DNA of 64,000 bases from NCBI RefSeq assembly GCF_007754425.1, contig NZ_CP037452.1, forward strand, positions 4,439,164-4,503,163, written 5' to 3'. Of the stretch, positions 8,369-17,716 are shown piece after piece. The DNA is from Gimesia fumaroli. GTDB taxonomy: Bacteria > Planctomycetota > Planctomycetia > Planctomycetales > Planctomycetaceae. A program made the translations under genes and the position numbers. The stretch's first letter is position 1; each line of letters opens with the position of its first letter. Below the pieces are notes generated by a model that saw only the letters and a list, made by a program, of their open reading frames with translations, did not search any database and was not told the origin of the DNA.

Positions 8369-9691
8369 CTAGAGTGTCCACCCTTTCCGGTATTCACGTT
8401 GCACATATTGTGCTGCTTTGCTTGTATTCGTTGCGCTCATCATTTCGGGATTCCACTCGACCTTTTCTCCAACACGAAACGCCAGATTTCCGAGCAGAAT
8501 CGTCTCAGTCAGTGGAGCAGCATAATCGAAGTGGCACAGCGTCTTGCCATTCCCTTTACAGGCTTCAACCCATTCCATTCGATGATTATTACTTGCATCC
8601 GGAATCGTTTTCGCGGGTGCTTTAAAGCCACGGAATTTTTCTTCCGGCAGCAAAATCCGTTTCCCGTAATCGGCAGCCAGCATCCCCTGCTCTCCCTCGA
8701 ACAGAATCCCAGCAGCCCACTTGGGACCTCCCAGGTCTAGCACCGGTTGAGGAGTGTTTCGACCATGGTACCATACGACTTCTACTGGGGGTTGCGTATC
8801 CCGTGCAGGAAACTGCCAATGACAGTCCAGCCAGAATGGCGTGGAATCGGGATGCAGATCCGGTCCCTTAGTGACGATACTTTCGGGGTACTGTAAGTTC
8901 AACGCCCAGTAGATCAGATCCATGTAATGACAGCCCATGTTCCCAATCGTTCCATTCCCAAAATCCCACCAGTAATGCCAGTCATGGGGATGGTAACAGG
9001 GATGAAAGTTCTGCATTGGCGCTGGTCCCACCCATAAATCCCAGTTGAGTGTTTTCGGAATGTGCTCTGGCTGCTTTGGTCGATCGACAACATGTTTATA
9101 ACGCCGCCAGCCTCCTGGACGACCAAACCAGACGTGGACTTTTTTCACATCTCCAATGGCGCCAGACTGAATCAATTCCACCGTTCGCCGGTAATTATCG
9201 CCGGCATGATTCTGTGTTCCCATTTGAGTGACCACATTTTGCTCCCGTGCCACACGCTGCATCTCTCGGACTTCATGAATTGAATGTGCCAGTGGCTTTT
9301 CGCAATAGACATGCTTGCCTCGCTGCATCGCATTGATGGCGATGGTCGCATGGGTGTGATTCGGCGTGGTCACAACGACGGCGTCGATCTCATCTTCCAT
9401 CTGGTCCAGCATGACCCGGAAATCCGCAAACGATTTTGCCTTGGGATAACGTGCCTGATATTTATCCGTGCGGGCACTGTCAACATCACACAGAGCAACA
9501 ATGTTCTGACTGGAAACCAGCCCGAGATTCGCTTTCCCCTGGTTCCCCAGTCCGATACAGGCAATATTCAGTTTTTCATTCGCAGAGCGACTCGCTCCCT
9601 GAGAGGTATGTGCCCCCAGCCATAATCCGGCACTGGTCAGCACCGAATTTTTAAGCATCGCTCTGCGAGTCATTCGAGATGACGAACTCAT
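8369..9691 (-). CDS. Gfo/Idh/MocA family oxidoreductase with TAT signal
   Basis: A 440-residue NAD(P)-dependent sugar dehydrogenase-like protein. The start has a twin-arginine signal (SRMTRRAMLKN, Arg 9-10), so export is expected. The Rossmann motif GLGNQG is at about residues 47-52 and the family motif CEKP at about 130-133. A long C-terminal half with WDLWVGPAP and HYWWDFGNGTIGNMGCHYMDL matches planctomycete secreted members. The frame is open from a GTG at 9709; the ATG at 9691 with GAGAGG upstream is preferred. It abuts the DUF6807 gene by one base, so the two are co-translated partners. The likely role is oxidation of a sugar or cyclitol; the substrate is unknown. Confidence 0.93.
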   Translation of the reverse strand: MSSSSRMTRRAMLKNSVLTSAGLWLGAHTSQGASRSANEKLNIACIGLGNQGKANLGLVSSQNIVALCDVDSARTDKYQARYPKAKSFADFRVMLDQMEDEIDAVVVTTPNHTHATIAINAMQRGKHVYCEKPLAHSIHEVREMQRVAREQNVVTQMGTQNHAGDNYRRTVELIQSGAIGDVKKVHVWFGRPGGWRRYKHVVDRPKQPEHIPKTLNWDLWVGPAPMQNFHPCYHPHDWHYWWDFGNGTIGNMGCHYMDLIYWALNLQYPESIVTKGPDLHPDSTPFWLDCHWQFPARDTQPPVEVVWYHGRNTPQPVLDLGGPKWAAGILFEGEQGMLAADYGKRILLPEEKFRGFKAPAKTIPDASNNHRMEWVEACKGNGKTLCHFDYAAPLTETILLGNLAFRVGEKVEWNPEMMSATNTSKAAQYVQREYRKGWTL

Positions 9692-9790
9692 TCTTTTAGA
9701 TCCTCTCACTTACTCAAAACAGTTAACTCCAGCAACTCCCATTTACTGGAGCCGCCTGAAATGGTCTTACGACCAGACACATTCGACCAC

Positions 9791-10216
9791 TCAGCCTGAT
9801 GATTTTGTCTGGAGATCAAATTGAAATTGATTCTCTGCATCCGGATCGACATTTTCCTGAAGTTCGCTCTCCGTATTATACTTCGTGGGAATGTACGACT
9901 CCATCAGATCTTCCCCAAAGTCCCGCCCTTTTTTCACCGACTTTCGGGAAGCAAAGATCATGACTTTTTTCATGCCGACGGGAGCTTCGAATTCAAACTG
10001 ACCTTCCGAAATCACGCCAGCCGCCGCGGGTCCTTGTCCATCTGCGGGTTCAAATATGATATCGCCTTTGGGAACAGGAGTTCCATCTATTTTTACGGTC
10101 CCTTTGATGGGAACCATCACCGGCCCTGAGTCACTGGTCCCACAACCCTGCAAAACAAACGGCAAGCTCAAAACGGTCATTACTAATACCAGTCGTTTGA
10201 TCATTGAATAAAACAT
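9791..10216 (-). CDS. Lipoprotein with carboxypeptidase-regulatory-like fold
   Basis: A 141-residue lipoprotein with lipobox VLQGC at about residues 21-25. The mature part begins GPVMVPIKGTVKIDGTPVPKGDIIFEP, the start of a transthyretin or carboxypeptidase-regulatory-like beta sandwich. It continues with GVISEGQFEFEAPVG and a K-rich strand. Planctomycetes often encode such a lipoprotein just after a DUF1559 protein, as here (76 bases downstream of it). The ATG at 10216 is chosen over the TTG at 10219. A role in anchoring or stabilising the neighbouring pilin-like protein at the cell surface is inference. Confidence 0.85.
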   Translation of the reverse strand: MFYSMIKRLVLVMTVLSLPFVLQGCGTSDSGPVMVPIKGTVKIDGTPVPKGDIIFEPADGQGPAAAGVISEGQFEFEAPVGMKKVMIFASRKSVKKGRDFGEDLMESYIPTKYNTESELQENVDPDAENQFQFDLQTKSSG

Positions 10217-10292
10217 CAAAGACTCTTCTCTTTTTCAACTGATTCCAGAAATATGCCCATCATCACGAAACCTTGAAACTCCAAGTTCCTCG

Positions 10293-11249
10293 TTAGAACT
10301 CACCGATCACTTCTCCGCCGGCGCGCGTCCCCAAACTGCGGAATGTGCTGGTGTCGACATTATTCGAAATGAAGCGTACCGCTCCATCTCCCAGCAGTGC
10401 ATGCGCACCACCGACATGGCGACTGCGGGCATACACGGCGTTGTCGCCGCTGGAACAGGACGTGCTGATAGGTGCAAAATCTCTTGAATAACCATAAGTC
10501 ACCGTATCTGGCACTGAAGTATTCGGCCCCTGCAGAGTGGTAAAGGTTCCCCCGCCCACATACTTGGTGCCCCAGATGCGTCCGCGCAAATCCCCGATAG
10601 TCAGACAGTCCGCTACCGGGCCGGCACCTACGGTATCATCAACCAGGTTGATTTCACTCGCAGCGATGGTGTTGGAAGTTCCGTCGGTAATATCGCGGAA
10701 ACGAATTTTGGAAAGATTGAAAAACATGCCGTTCAACTTGGGATACGTGCCGTCCGCGCCTTGTGTTGTTGACCCGGAACAGAGCAGATAATTGGAATAG
10801 AATGTACTTTTCTGACTGCCGATCTTGCCGCTGTTCGGATCGGAAGGACACATCAACACAGGCACTTTCACCGAACGCTGTGGGTGCGAAGCAAAGTCAC
10901 TCACCGTACCCGACTGAAATCCATCGCTGAGTTTATTGTATAAGGGAGCTTGATCAATAAACGGCAGCACCATGTGAAACCAGGACTGCCGGGCATAGTT
11001 CTGCCCGGTAGGAGCAGCAATATTGACGCCACACACGGTCGCGAAGGGAAAGACACTATGTGTCTCATGATAATTATGCAGTGCGACCCCCAGTTGCTTC
11101 AAATTGTTTTTGCAGGTACTCCGCCGGGCTGCTTCGCGCGCCTGCTGCACTGCCGGCAACAATAAAGCAATCAGGATGGCGATAATTGCGATCACAACTA
11201 ACAATTCGATTAACGTAAATCCGTCTCTCCGTTTCAGCTGATTTTTCAT
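10293..11249 (-). CDS. DUF1559 protein with type IV pilin-like N-terminus
   Basis: A 318-residue DUF1559 protein. Residues 10-26 carry the class III prepilin signature [17 protein letters not shown], with a Glu at the +5 position. The family's [25 protein letters not shown] follows. The C-terminus has the typical [34 protein letters not shown] and GEVIGEF motifs. These proteins are expanded in planctomycetes and presumed to be pseudopilin-like surface or periplasmic proteins; their function is not established. It lies between the FecR gene and the lipoprotein gene on the same strand. The canonical signature contrasts with the array at 27660-31091. Confidence 0.94.
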   Translation of the reverse strand: MKNQLKRRDGFTLIELLVVIAIIAILIALLLPAVQQAREAARRSTCKNNLKQLGVALHNYHETHSVFPFATVCGVNIAAPTGQNYARQSWFHMVLPFIDQAPLYNKLSDGFQSGTVSDFASHPQRSVKVPVLMCPSDPNSGKIGSQKSTFYSNYLLCSGSTTQGADGTYPKLNGMFFNLSKIRFRDITDGTSNTIAASEINLVDDTVGAGPVADCLTIGDLRGRIWGTKYVGGGTFTTLQGPNTSVPDTVTYGYSRDFAPISTSCSSGDNAVYARSRHVGGAHALLGDGAVRFISNNVDTSTFRSLGTRAGGEVIGEF

Positions 11250-11366
11250 TAGTCATCTCTTTATAAAATGAATGAAGCGCAGTAATACAAAACCTCGTAT
11301 TGATTATTAATAATTCGCTGCGATCAATTCATTGGAATCGAGTCGCGAGTATTCAGGATGGATCAC

Positions 11367-12740
11367 TTATTGGGCAGGAGTTTCTGTGGATTCAACGAGG
11401 ACACGAAATTCATCCACAAACCGCTCTCCGGAAAGCAGCAGGAACGAGAGCGTTTTCCGATCCTCAGAAATCGAGATTTCATCGTAAATGTCTTTAGGAT
11501 CGAAGATTCCCCGATCCACCTCCGTTCCCTGGTGGGCGATGTTGTGTTCCCGCTGTGTTCCATAAAGCGGCAGAAAAAAACGATCGGTCTGATTCAGTCT
11601 TTTCTTTTTCAGAATCACTCCCAGTATCGGCCGTTCGAATACGATTTTGCCCTCTACGGGAATGAATTGCCCCTCCGAGACCGCTGGATCGTAATAGACA
11701 CGGAAACAGTCCACTTTGGTTTGCTGCGGAATCGAGATATTGTAATTGAGAATTTTACCCGCCTGTTGTTCTGCACTTGTAGGAGAGACTTCGACGGTTA
11801 CATTCTGGGGCAAGACGACCTGCTGTCGTTCCGGGAAAACAAATGCCAGGTCGTCATGTTCAAATACCTGATACTTCCCGGTCGCCAGCGCTTCAGGCAT
11901 CTGTTCCTGAAAGATGACACAACTGGAATACGCTTTGATTCCATAACGTCGGCTGAGTTCATAGGAATCGGGAGTATCCTCAATTTCATTTTTCTGATAA
12001 TCAATTTTCGCCGACTGATTCTCATCGACCTGTCGGCTGGTTTTGACAATTCCCTGACCATCGATGACAGATGCGATGACCTTTCCCCGGTAAACTTGCA
12101 CCCGCGTATCATCCGCATCAGCGGTCTGTACTGAGAAAAGCGTACCCAGATCAACAACTCGCCCATGAGGCGTATCTACCTGAAAGCCAATTCCCGTACT
12201 GGGAACATTGGCAATAAATTTTCCCTGTCGCAAGTGAATCGAATTCTTCCCGGTGACTTCATACGCCGCGGGAGCCGAAATCAGTACTTTGGCGCCGGTA
12301 GGAAAATGCAGTTCCGCCGAGCCTTCCGCAAGTGTCTGCCGGATATGATTTTGAATCCGTTCGCCGGTACTGAGAACTACGGTTTCCGAGTCAACATCAT
12401 CGAGCTGTGGCCCCCAGAAATACAGGCCAGCCATGAACAATATCAAACAGGAAACCACCAGCGATGGAATAAAGAATCGTCCCCTTGTCACAGTGACCTC
12501 TTCTGAAACTGTTTCCGGAACATCTACTGGCAATTCATCTTGCAGAGGAGTTTCTTTCAAAGACGGCTCCAGATTTGCTGCCCATTCGGTAATCACAGTT
12601 TCGTCACTGGCAAATTGAATCAAACGATCCGCAAACTCTGGTTCCTGGCAAAGCCGTTGTTCGACCTGAAACGTTTCTCCTGGAGTCAGTCTCTGATCCA
12701 GGTATGCCTGCAATAGACGATCGTCATCTTGATTGATCAT
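11367..12740 (-). CDS. FecR-domain protein, candidate anti-sigma regulator
   Basis: A 457-residue single-pass membrane protein. Residues 1-50 form a helical N-terminal region resembling the sigma-binding part of FecR-type regulators. A membrane helix lies at about 90-109. The FecR domain is at about 140-225, with AELHFPTGAKVLISAPAAYEV, then LRQGKFIANVP and TPHGRVVDLGTLF. About 230 further residues form an extracytoplasmic region with no domain I recognise. Its ATG overlaps the TGA of the upstream sigma factor gene by four bases, which fits a co-translated sigma and membrane regulator. Signal transduction from the outside to the sigma factor is inferred from this pairing. Confidence 0.9.
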   Translation of the reverse strand: MINQDDDRLLQAYLDQRLTPGETFQVEQRLCQEPEFADRLIQFASDETVITEWAANLEPSLKETPLQDELPVDVPETVSEEVTVTRGRFFIPSLVVSCLILFMAGLYFWGPQLDDVDSETVVLSTGERIQNHIRQTLAEGSAELHFPTGAKVLISAPAAYEVTGKNSIHLRQGKFIANVPSTGIGFQVDTPHGRVVDLGTLFSVQTADADDTRVQVYRGKVIASVIDGQGIVKTSRQVDENQSAKIDYQKNEIEDTPDSYELSRRYGIKAYSSCVIFQEQMPEALATGKYQVFEHDDLAFVFPERQQVVLPQNVTVEVSPTSAEQQAGKILNYNISIPQQTKVDCFRVYYDPAVSEGQFIPVEGKIVFERPILGVILKKKRLNQTDRFFLPLYGTQREHNIAHQGTEVDRGIFDPKDIYDEISISEDRKTLSFLLLSGERFVDEFRVLVESTETPAQ

Positions 12741-13273
12741 TCTGCCGCCTCCTCCTGCAAACGTTGGGAAATACAGTCGCGCAGGATGACGCGAATCCGA
12801 TGCATGCGAGCATAAACGGCCGATACTTTCTGACCAAACTGTTCTGCCACCATGCCTACACTCTCTCCCTGGTCGTTATAACATCGGGCAATCAACTCGC
12901 GGCTCAGTGAAGGCAGCCGTTCCAGACATTCCTGCAGTTTCTCTCGGCGTGTTGAAAGAGGCCGTTGATTTTCGACACGTTCTGTCGCCTCCGAAAGCGC
13001 TGAGAGCACCTGCGGATTCAATGGCTTTTCTCGATTCGATTTCCGCTGATGGGCCAGCACACGTCGATGAGCGATCTCGCGAGCCCAGGGAAAGAAGCCT
13101 GCTTCTGTTTCCAGTTGGGAGAACGATTCCACCACGGCAATCGAGACTTCCTGAAACACGTCGTCGGCGTCAGCGCTGTTACGTACACATGCATAAATAT
13201 AGGCGTATAATGCACGCCGATACTGCGTCAGCAGTCGAGCTACTTCAGATTGTGAGCCTGTTTCAGTCGGCAT
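12737..13273 (-). CDS. Sigma-70 family factor paired with FecR
   Basis: A 178-residue sigma factor with regions 2 and 4 only. Region 2 is at about residues 18-78 (VRNSADADDVFQEVSIAV, then PWAREIAHRRVLAHQRK). Region 4 is at about 115-170 (LPSLSRELIARCYNDQG, then VSAVYARMHRIRVIL). The make-up resembles the Rhodopirellula/Verrucomicrobium sigma subfamily, which is usually followed by a FecR or LamG protein. It is the first gene of a six-gene minus-strand operon ending at 7099, so it probably drives transcription of that operon or of remote targets. It overlaps the FecR gene by ATGA. Confidence 0.92.
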   Translation of the reverse strand: MPTETGSQSEVARLLTQYRRALYAYIYACVRNSADADDVFQEVSIAVVESFSQLETEAGFFPWAREIAHRRVLAHQRKSNREKPLNPQVLSALSEATERVENQRPLSTRREKLQECLERLPSLSRELIARCYNDQGESVGMVAEQFGQKVSAVYARMHRIRVILRDCISQRLQEEAAE

Positions 13274-13712
13274 GAACGTCTTTCAAAAGTCTGGAAACTC
13301 CCACTATAAAGGTCGCGAGATCGAACATTTTTACGCGCGAATCTGAAAAATTTCGAACATTTCTCGAAAAAGTCTCCACTGCCTGCCCCTCAGATTAAAT
13401 GCTCTTCCCAACGATTGTCAAAGAAATCAGTTTCAGCATCGTCTCAAATTTCCGTTTCGGTGTCCCCGTTTCCTGCCTGTAAGTAGGAGCGAAGCTGAGT
13501 CGCCGCTCTGACTCCCTCAGTTCACCTGACCACAAAATTTTGTAACTGAAAAGAATCCCCTTGACGCCAACCCGACGTTCGCCATGATTCACCCCGTTGT
13601 GTGTCGCGCGCGTAAGCAGTACTGGTTCAGGTGGATACCGGGAACGAAACATTCAGCAGCATGCGATAAACCGCTTGTTTCAGCTTGATTTTCCCAAACC
13701 AACCCCGGAAAA

Positions 13713-13744
13713 GTTATGCGGGTCGACACACGCCGACGCATAAC
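13713..13744. repeat. Inverted repeat, 8-bp arms
   Basis: GTTATGCG (13713-13720) and CGCATAAC (13737-13744) are perfectly complementary and enclose 16 bases. The arm order is opposite to that of an integron attC site. The function is unknown; it could be an operator or a small repeat element. Confidence 0.5.
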
Positions 13745-13881
13745 GGCCCCCTGCCAACCACGCCCGTCACTGGTTGACACATTTTTGCACCCTCTTGCCA
13801 CCTGAATCATCTCACTCTCCCCTTGACTATCCCACGACCTTCACGAGAATTGTCCACGATTTCATACCAGAAAAAAGTAGG

Positions 13882-13903
13882 GGGCGGCCCTATGTGGCCG
13901 CCC
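13882..13903. repeat. GC-rich palindromic unit, 8-bp stem
   Basis: GGGCGGCC (13882-13889), loop CTATGT, GGCCGCCC (13896-13903) forms a perfect hairpin in a gene-free region. I recall very similar GC-rich palindromes as dispersed repeats in planctomycete genomes, but only one copy is visible in this window. A REP-like element is the best guess. Confidence 0.5.
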
Positions 13904-14064
13904 GCCTGGCGACGTTCTCTCCAAAAGAAAAGTGCGAATGAAACGAGATCAAGCAAAGCATGCCCCCTGACTATGGCAACCCGAGCACAACAAACAGGAA
14001 GTCCCAGTGAAAACAAGCGAATCAACATCCCATCATCTCTGATAAATAACAGACTTTGGGTGTG

Positions 14065-14088
14065 GCACTGTTGGCTTGCCAACAGTGC
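14065..14088. repeat. Perfect 11-bp palindrome, REP-like
   Basis: GCACTGTTGGC (14065-14075), TT, GCCAACAGTGC (14078-14088) forms a near-loopless hairpin. There is no adjoining T tract and no gene end within 300 bases on either strand, so a terminator is unlikely. It looks like a dispersed palindromic unit; only one copy occurs in the window. Confidence 0.5.
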
Positions 14089-14350
14089 TCGAGCAAGAGA
14101 AAATTCACCCACACAAAACAAATCCTACCCGATATCACTGCCCCCACGCAGATGAACATCCTGCACTGAAATCAACATTTGCAGGTGTAGCTGCAAGACT
14201 TTTTCGCGGTCCGTCCCGTTTCTAATCACTGCAAGCAGCCTCTGCGGCAACACACGTTCCTCCGCGTTCTTCTCACTACGATCTTGACAGAGACTTCCTC
14301 ATGGATGCCACCCGCCGCCGGTTTCGTCTCACAGGAATAAATGCTTACGA

Positions 14351-14384
14351 AAAAAGGCAGACAAGCCTGAGCCTGTCTGCCTTT
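14351..14384 (-). terminator. Intrinsic terminator of sat
   Basis: An 11-bp stem, AAAGGCAGACA (14353-14363) with TGTCTGCCTTT (14374-14384), encloses a 10-base loop. On the minus strand it runs into a T5 tract ending at 14351. It begins 30 bases past the sat stop codon. Confidence 0.88.
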
Positions 14385-14413
14385 CGTTTGTCTTCACTTT
14401 TCCTGAATTAGAA

Positions 14414-15673
14414 TCAGGAAACTTTCATGGCTTCTGCAAGAATCTTGGAAGTACTTTCCCGCATGATACGCGGGTCAACCATTTCGCCTTCCTGCAGTGT
14501 CGCACGAACCTGTTTTCCAGAGATGAAAACGGGTTTTTCTTCTGAGTGGTTTTCCATCAGGTCAACACGGCCCAGTGATTCATAATAGGCAGCAAAGCCG
14601 ACATTGACGGGTTCGATCAACAACTCCCCTGCCAGATTATTGAAGATTTCCTGGGCATCGAAGTCACCCCAGATCGCAGTTCCATCAGCATAAGGAGCAT
14701 CAGCGTGCTTACGACCAATCACAATATTGGTGTAGCCCATGTTCTGGCGATAGATCGCGTGCATCACTGCTTCTTTTGGTCCGCCGTAGAACATTTTGAT
14801 GTCCAGGCCGAGCAGCAGAACACGGTCTGGAGGACTGTCATCACGGGGTCCCCAGAGTTCAGGATCGCTGTCACCATCACCGAGTTCACGGTTTTCGATC
14901 AGCTTCTCGTAGGTCTCCATCCGGATCTCCGCACTGACGTCATCGCTTTTGGTTTCGCCGATCAGCGGATTCAAAACAGCACCAGCATTTTTGCCCTGAC
15001 GCAGTAATGTTTCCAAGCCGTATACCAAAGCGTATTCGTGAGCACGGTGCAGAGGGTTACGAGTCTGGAATGCGACAACGGCATCCCAACTTTTTTCTGC
15101 GATCAAAGCACGGACTTCACGAGGCGTGAGCACATACTTTCCGAATGAGCTGTTTTTGGGTTGAGGTAACGCTTTGATTTCCCCACCCAGTAAGTGAGTC
15201 TTGTCTGCATCCCCTTCCAGCACCATCGCGGCACCGGGGTGATCAGTGCGTTCGGTCTGATACACACTCTTGAGGTACTTGGGCTTATCCCATTCGAAAA
15301 CGTCTTTAATATCCAGAGTTGCGACAATCTCTCCAGCGGGATTGGTCAGTGCGACTTTTTGGCCACTGGACAGAGTTGCTGCGAGCTCTGAAGTAACAGG
15401 AAGCGACAAAGGAATGGTCCAAGCATATTGCTTGCCATTCACTTCGATACAGGCTTCATCCAGAACGCGATTAAAAACGTCTCCCGTCATTGGTCCGGTC
15501 AGGGGACTGAGTGTGCCATCTCCCAGACGGTATACGGTTGATAAATCTGCTGCAGAAACAGGAACTTGGGGAAGTGCTGCAGCTTCGGCCTTGAAGCTCT
15601 CAATTTCCGCCGCGGGAACTGTACAACAGACAGGTTCGCTCAAACCTCCATGAGGGGCAATTAGGTCAGCCAT
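14414..15673 (-). CDS. sat: Sulfate adenylyltransferase
   Basis: A 419-residue single-domain ATP sulfurylase that makes adenosine 5-phosphosulfate from ATP and sulfate. The catalytic signature [15 protein letters not shown] (the QxRNPxHxxHE motif) is present. [31 protein letters not shown] and the C-terminal [15 protein letters not shown] also match the family. No APS kinase domain is fused and no other assimilation gene (APS reductase, CysN, CysC) adjoins it. The frame is open from a TTG at 15697, but the ATG at 15673 gives the expected N-terminus; its ribosome site is weak. A terminator follows. A 6-bp hairpin (15714-15731) lies about 40 bases upstream of the start. Confidence 0.95.
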   Translation of the reverse strand: MADLIAPHGGLSEPVCCTVPAAEIESFKAEAAALPQVPVSAADLSTVYRLGDGTLSPLTGPMTGDVFNRVLDEACIEVNGKQYAWTIPLSLPVTSELAATLSSGQKVALTNPAGEIVATLDIKDVFEWDKPKYLKSVYQTERTDHPGAAMVLEGDADKTHLLGGEIKALPQPKNSSFGKYVLTPREVRALIAEKSWDAVVAFQTRNPLHRAHEYALVYGLETLLRQGKNAGAVLNPLIGETKSDDVSAEIRMETYEKLIENRELGDGDSDPELWGPRDDSPPDRVLLLGLDIKMFYGGPKEAVMHAIYRQNMGYTNIVIGRKHADAPYADGTAIWGDFDAQEIFNNLAGELLIEPVNVGFAAYYESLGRVDLMENHSEEKPVFISGKQVRATLQEGEMVDPRIMRESTSKILAEAMKVS

Positions 15674-15836
15674 CGTTTGAATTCTCAATATTGACAAAAG
15701 GGTGTTCGATCTAACGCCAACCTGATGGCGTCTCTACTAGCGAAATTAGGGAAACACCTTGAAAACTTCAAGCAACAGACGGGGGGATTCACCGAATTCA
15801 AAAAACTCTCTGATTTCAGATCGTTTTCTGCCGTTT

Positions 15837-16658
15837 TCAGCCTCTTAAACCGGCTTTCTGCATCAAAGTATTCGTGGATTCATAAGCCTCCCGGACCCAT
15901 TCCTCAATTTTGTCGGGCTCGGGAGAATACTCTAGCTCCAGGGAAATTGCCCCGGGGATGTTCAATTTTTTGATCTCACTCAAATAGGGATCAAAATCGA
16001 CAACGCCTCGCCCGGGGGGTAAATCACCGTGCACCTTGCCATCACAGTCCGAAATATGCACGTGAATCGCTTTGCCCGCTAATTTACGGAGCTCTTCTGC
16101 TTTTACATCCGCTAACAGCAGGTGAGAAATATCGATGTTCGCTTTTAAAGCAGGATGGTTCACTTCATCCACAAATCGAACCATTTCATCGACGTTATTC
16201 AAAAGTGAAAGCGGAAACGGCTCGAGTTCAAGGGCGATTTCCAATCCCAGCGATTCAGCATATCTGGCCAGATTCTGACATTGTTCGACTCCCAACTCCC
16301 ATTGTGCTTCTGGCGGAATCACTTCCCGGTTCCAGATATATTCACCGAGAACCAGCAATAGATTTTGGGCCTCGTATTCATAACACAGATCCAGATACTC
16401 CTTCACGCGCTGCAGATGAAACCGTTGCACACTCGGATTAAAATCAATCAGGCCGACCGCAACACAGCATACCGAGACAATGGGAAGATCCAGGCGGGTG
16501 CAGGTGTATTTCACCAGTTTTCGTTCGCGAATATCCGCATCCAAGGGATCAATAAAGATATCGACACAATCGAAGCCGATTTCTTTTGTCTTCTCTAACC
16601 CCCAGGCAGTATCCCGGCCCGCTTGCGCCCAGGCAGAATTAATCATTCCAAGTTTCAT
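15837..16658 (-). CDS. Sugar phosphate isomerase/epimerase-like TIM-barrel protein
   Basis: A 273-residue member of the xylose isomerase-like TIM-barrel superfamily. It starts MKLGMINSAWAQAGRDTAWGLEKTKEIGFDCVDIF, followed by LELEPFPLSLLNNVDEM, ANIDISHLLLADV, HVHISDCDGKVHGDLPPGRGVVDF and a final SLELEYSPEPDKIEEWV. The Glu, Asp and His residues in these segments are the usual metal ligands. Many family members isomerise or epimerise sugars or inositols; the substrate here is not evident. The frame extends to 16742, but the ATG at 16658 has AAGGGAC just upstream and fits the family start. It is divergent from an SDR gene, which may act on the same substrate; that is inference. Confidence 0.88.
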   Translation of the reverse strand: MKLGMINSAWAQAGRDTAWGLEKTKEIGFDCVDIFIDPLDADIRERKLVKYTCTRLDLPIVSVCCVAVGLIDFNPSVQRFHLQRVKEYLDLCYEYEAQNLLLVLGEYIWNREVIPPEAQWELGVEQCQNLARYAESLGLEIALELEPFPLSLLNNVDEMVRFVDEVNHPALKANIDISHLLLADVKAEELRKLAGKAIHVHISDCDGKVHGDLPPGRGVVDFDPYLSEIKKLNIPGAISLELEYSPEPDKIEEWVREAYESTNTLMQKAGLRG

Positions 16659-16804
16659 TGTGTCCCTTTCCCATCTACTGCTGATCGGCCTTTGATTCCT
16701 TTCATATAAAGATAGCAATCCGCTTGCAGAGGGAAAAGCCATTGATCAGAATGATTGCTCACCGAATTCAAGCGATCTCCTTTTGCAGCAGGATCAACCA
16801 AGCC

Positions 16805-17614
16805 ATGGACCTCAATTTAGCAGGCACCTCTGTCGTGATTACGGGCGGAGCGAGCGGCATCGGCCTTGTCACAGCCAGAACGTTTGCAGAAGAAGGAGCG
16901 CAGCCTATCCTCTGGGATCAAACCAGCCAGGTACAACAAATTGCCCAACAGTTGAGCGACGAAACCGGACAGACGGTCCTGGGATTTCAGGTGGACATTA
17001 CCGATTTTTCGGCGGTTCAGGAAACGACACAACAGACGCTGGACCAAGTCTCTCGCATTGATCACCTGGTGCATGCGGCAGCGATTGGATCGGGAAAGTT
17101 TGGTTTTCCGTTTACCAATCTGACGCCCGCCGACTGGCCGCGCGTCTTTGCTGTGAACATGCAGGGCATGGTGCATGTTGCCCATGCAGTCGCACCGGTG
17201 ATGCAAGAGGCGAAAGCAGGTAGCATCACGTTTATCAGTTCAATAGCAGGACAAATCGGATCACAGACAGACCCGCCTTATAGTGCCTCGAAAGCAGCAA
17301 ACATTAACTTTGCGCAATGTATGGCTAAGGATTTGGCGGCTCAGGGAATTCGCGTGAATTCAGTCTGCCCGGGAATGGTCCAAACCCCCTTGAATCAGTC
17401 GGTCTGGCAAGCCTGGAATGATCGTCAGTCGAAAGAGAACCAGAAATCCTATGAGCAATGGGCCGGTGAGAAGATCAAACAACTGGTCCCGTTACAACGC
17501 TGGCAAACTCCGGAAGATATCGCCAATATGATTGTATTTCTCAGTTCAGATCGTGCTGCTCAAGTGACAGGACAAACCATCAACGTAGATGGCGGGTTTG
17601 TGATGCACTGGTAG
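16805..17614 (+). CDS. Short-chain dehydrogenase/reductase (SDR)
   Basis: A 269-residue classical SDR. The cofactor motif TGGASGIG is at about residues 14-21, the catalytic Ser in FISSIAGQIG at about 140, and the YSASK motif (Tyr and Lys) at about 160. PEDIANMIVFLSSDRAAQVTGQTINVDGG ends the protein as in 3-oxoacyl-ACP reductase-like members. The usual NNAG motif is altered to HAAAIG. The ATG at 16805 matches the family start; the frame is open upstream to 16724. The likely reaction is NAD(P)-dependent oxidation or reduction of a hydroxyl or keto group; the substrate is unknown. It diverges from the TIM-barrel isomerase gene. Confidence 0.92.
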   Translation: MDLNLAGTSVVITGGASGIGLVTARTFAEEGAQPILWDQTSQVQQIAQQLSDETGQTVLGFQVDITDFSAVQETTQQTLDQVSRIDHLVHAAAIGSGKFGFPFTNLTPADWPRVFAVNMQGMVHVAHAVAPVMQEAKAGSITFISSIAGQIGSQTDPPYSASKAANINFAQCMAKDLAAQGIRVNSVCPGMVQTPLNQSVWQAWNDRQSKENQKSYEQWAGEKIKQLVPLQRWQTPEDIANMIVFLSSDRAAQVTGQTINVDGGFVMHW

Positions 17615-17635
17615 AAGCTGAGGCCAGCCGCTATA

Positions 17636-17691
17636 AAAAATCAAGCCCCAGGCAAATCATTCTGTGGGAACAGAATGAACGACGAGGGGCT
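17636..17691 (-). terminator. Terminator of rpsT, convergent with SDR gene
   Basis: AGCCCC (17644-17649) pairs with GGGGCT (17686-17691), and inside it CATTCTGT (17658-17665) pairs with ACAGAATG (17670-17677) around a GGGA loop. On the minus strand the structure runs into TTGATTTTTT just past 17644. It lies between the convergent SDR and rpsT genes. Confidence 0.75.
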
Positions 17692-17716
17692 GTTATTTTA
17701 TCTATCGAACTGCTGA

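Larger units (their letters stand above)
13274..14350. other. Gene-free 1.1 kb stretch with several palindromes
   Basis: No convincing gene is present here. Open frames of 65-110 codons occur, but they lack ribosome sites, cross the palindromes and resemble nothing I know. The stretch separates the first gene of the sigma/FecR operon from the end of sat. It contains perfect inverted repeats at 13713-13744, 13882-13903 and 14065-14088 (entered separately) and must hold the promoter of the sigma factor gene. The accumulation of palindromes suggests a non-coding repeat island, or a decayed locus that I cannot identify. Confidence 0.55.

Noticed and set aside
11358-12134. 258-codon open frame on the plus strand
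   Set aside because: Lies wholly opposite the FecR-domain gene; it has no ribosome site and its translation resembles no protein.
13713-13744. Possible integron attC site
   Set aside because: The arms begin with GTT and end with AAC, the reverse of the attC core order, and no integrase or cassette is present.
13807-14155. Open frames of 104 and 110 codons on opposite strands
   Set aside because: They cross palindromic repeats and lack ribosome sites and recognisable content.
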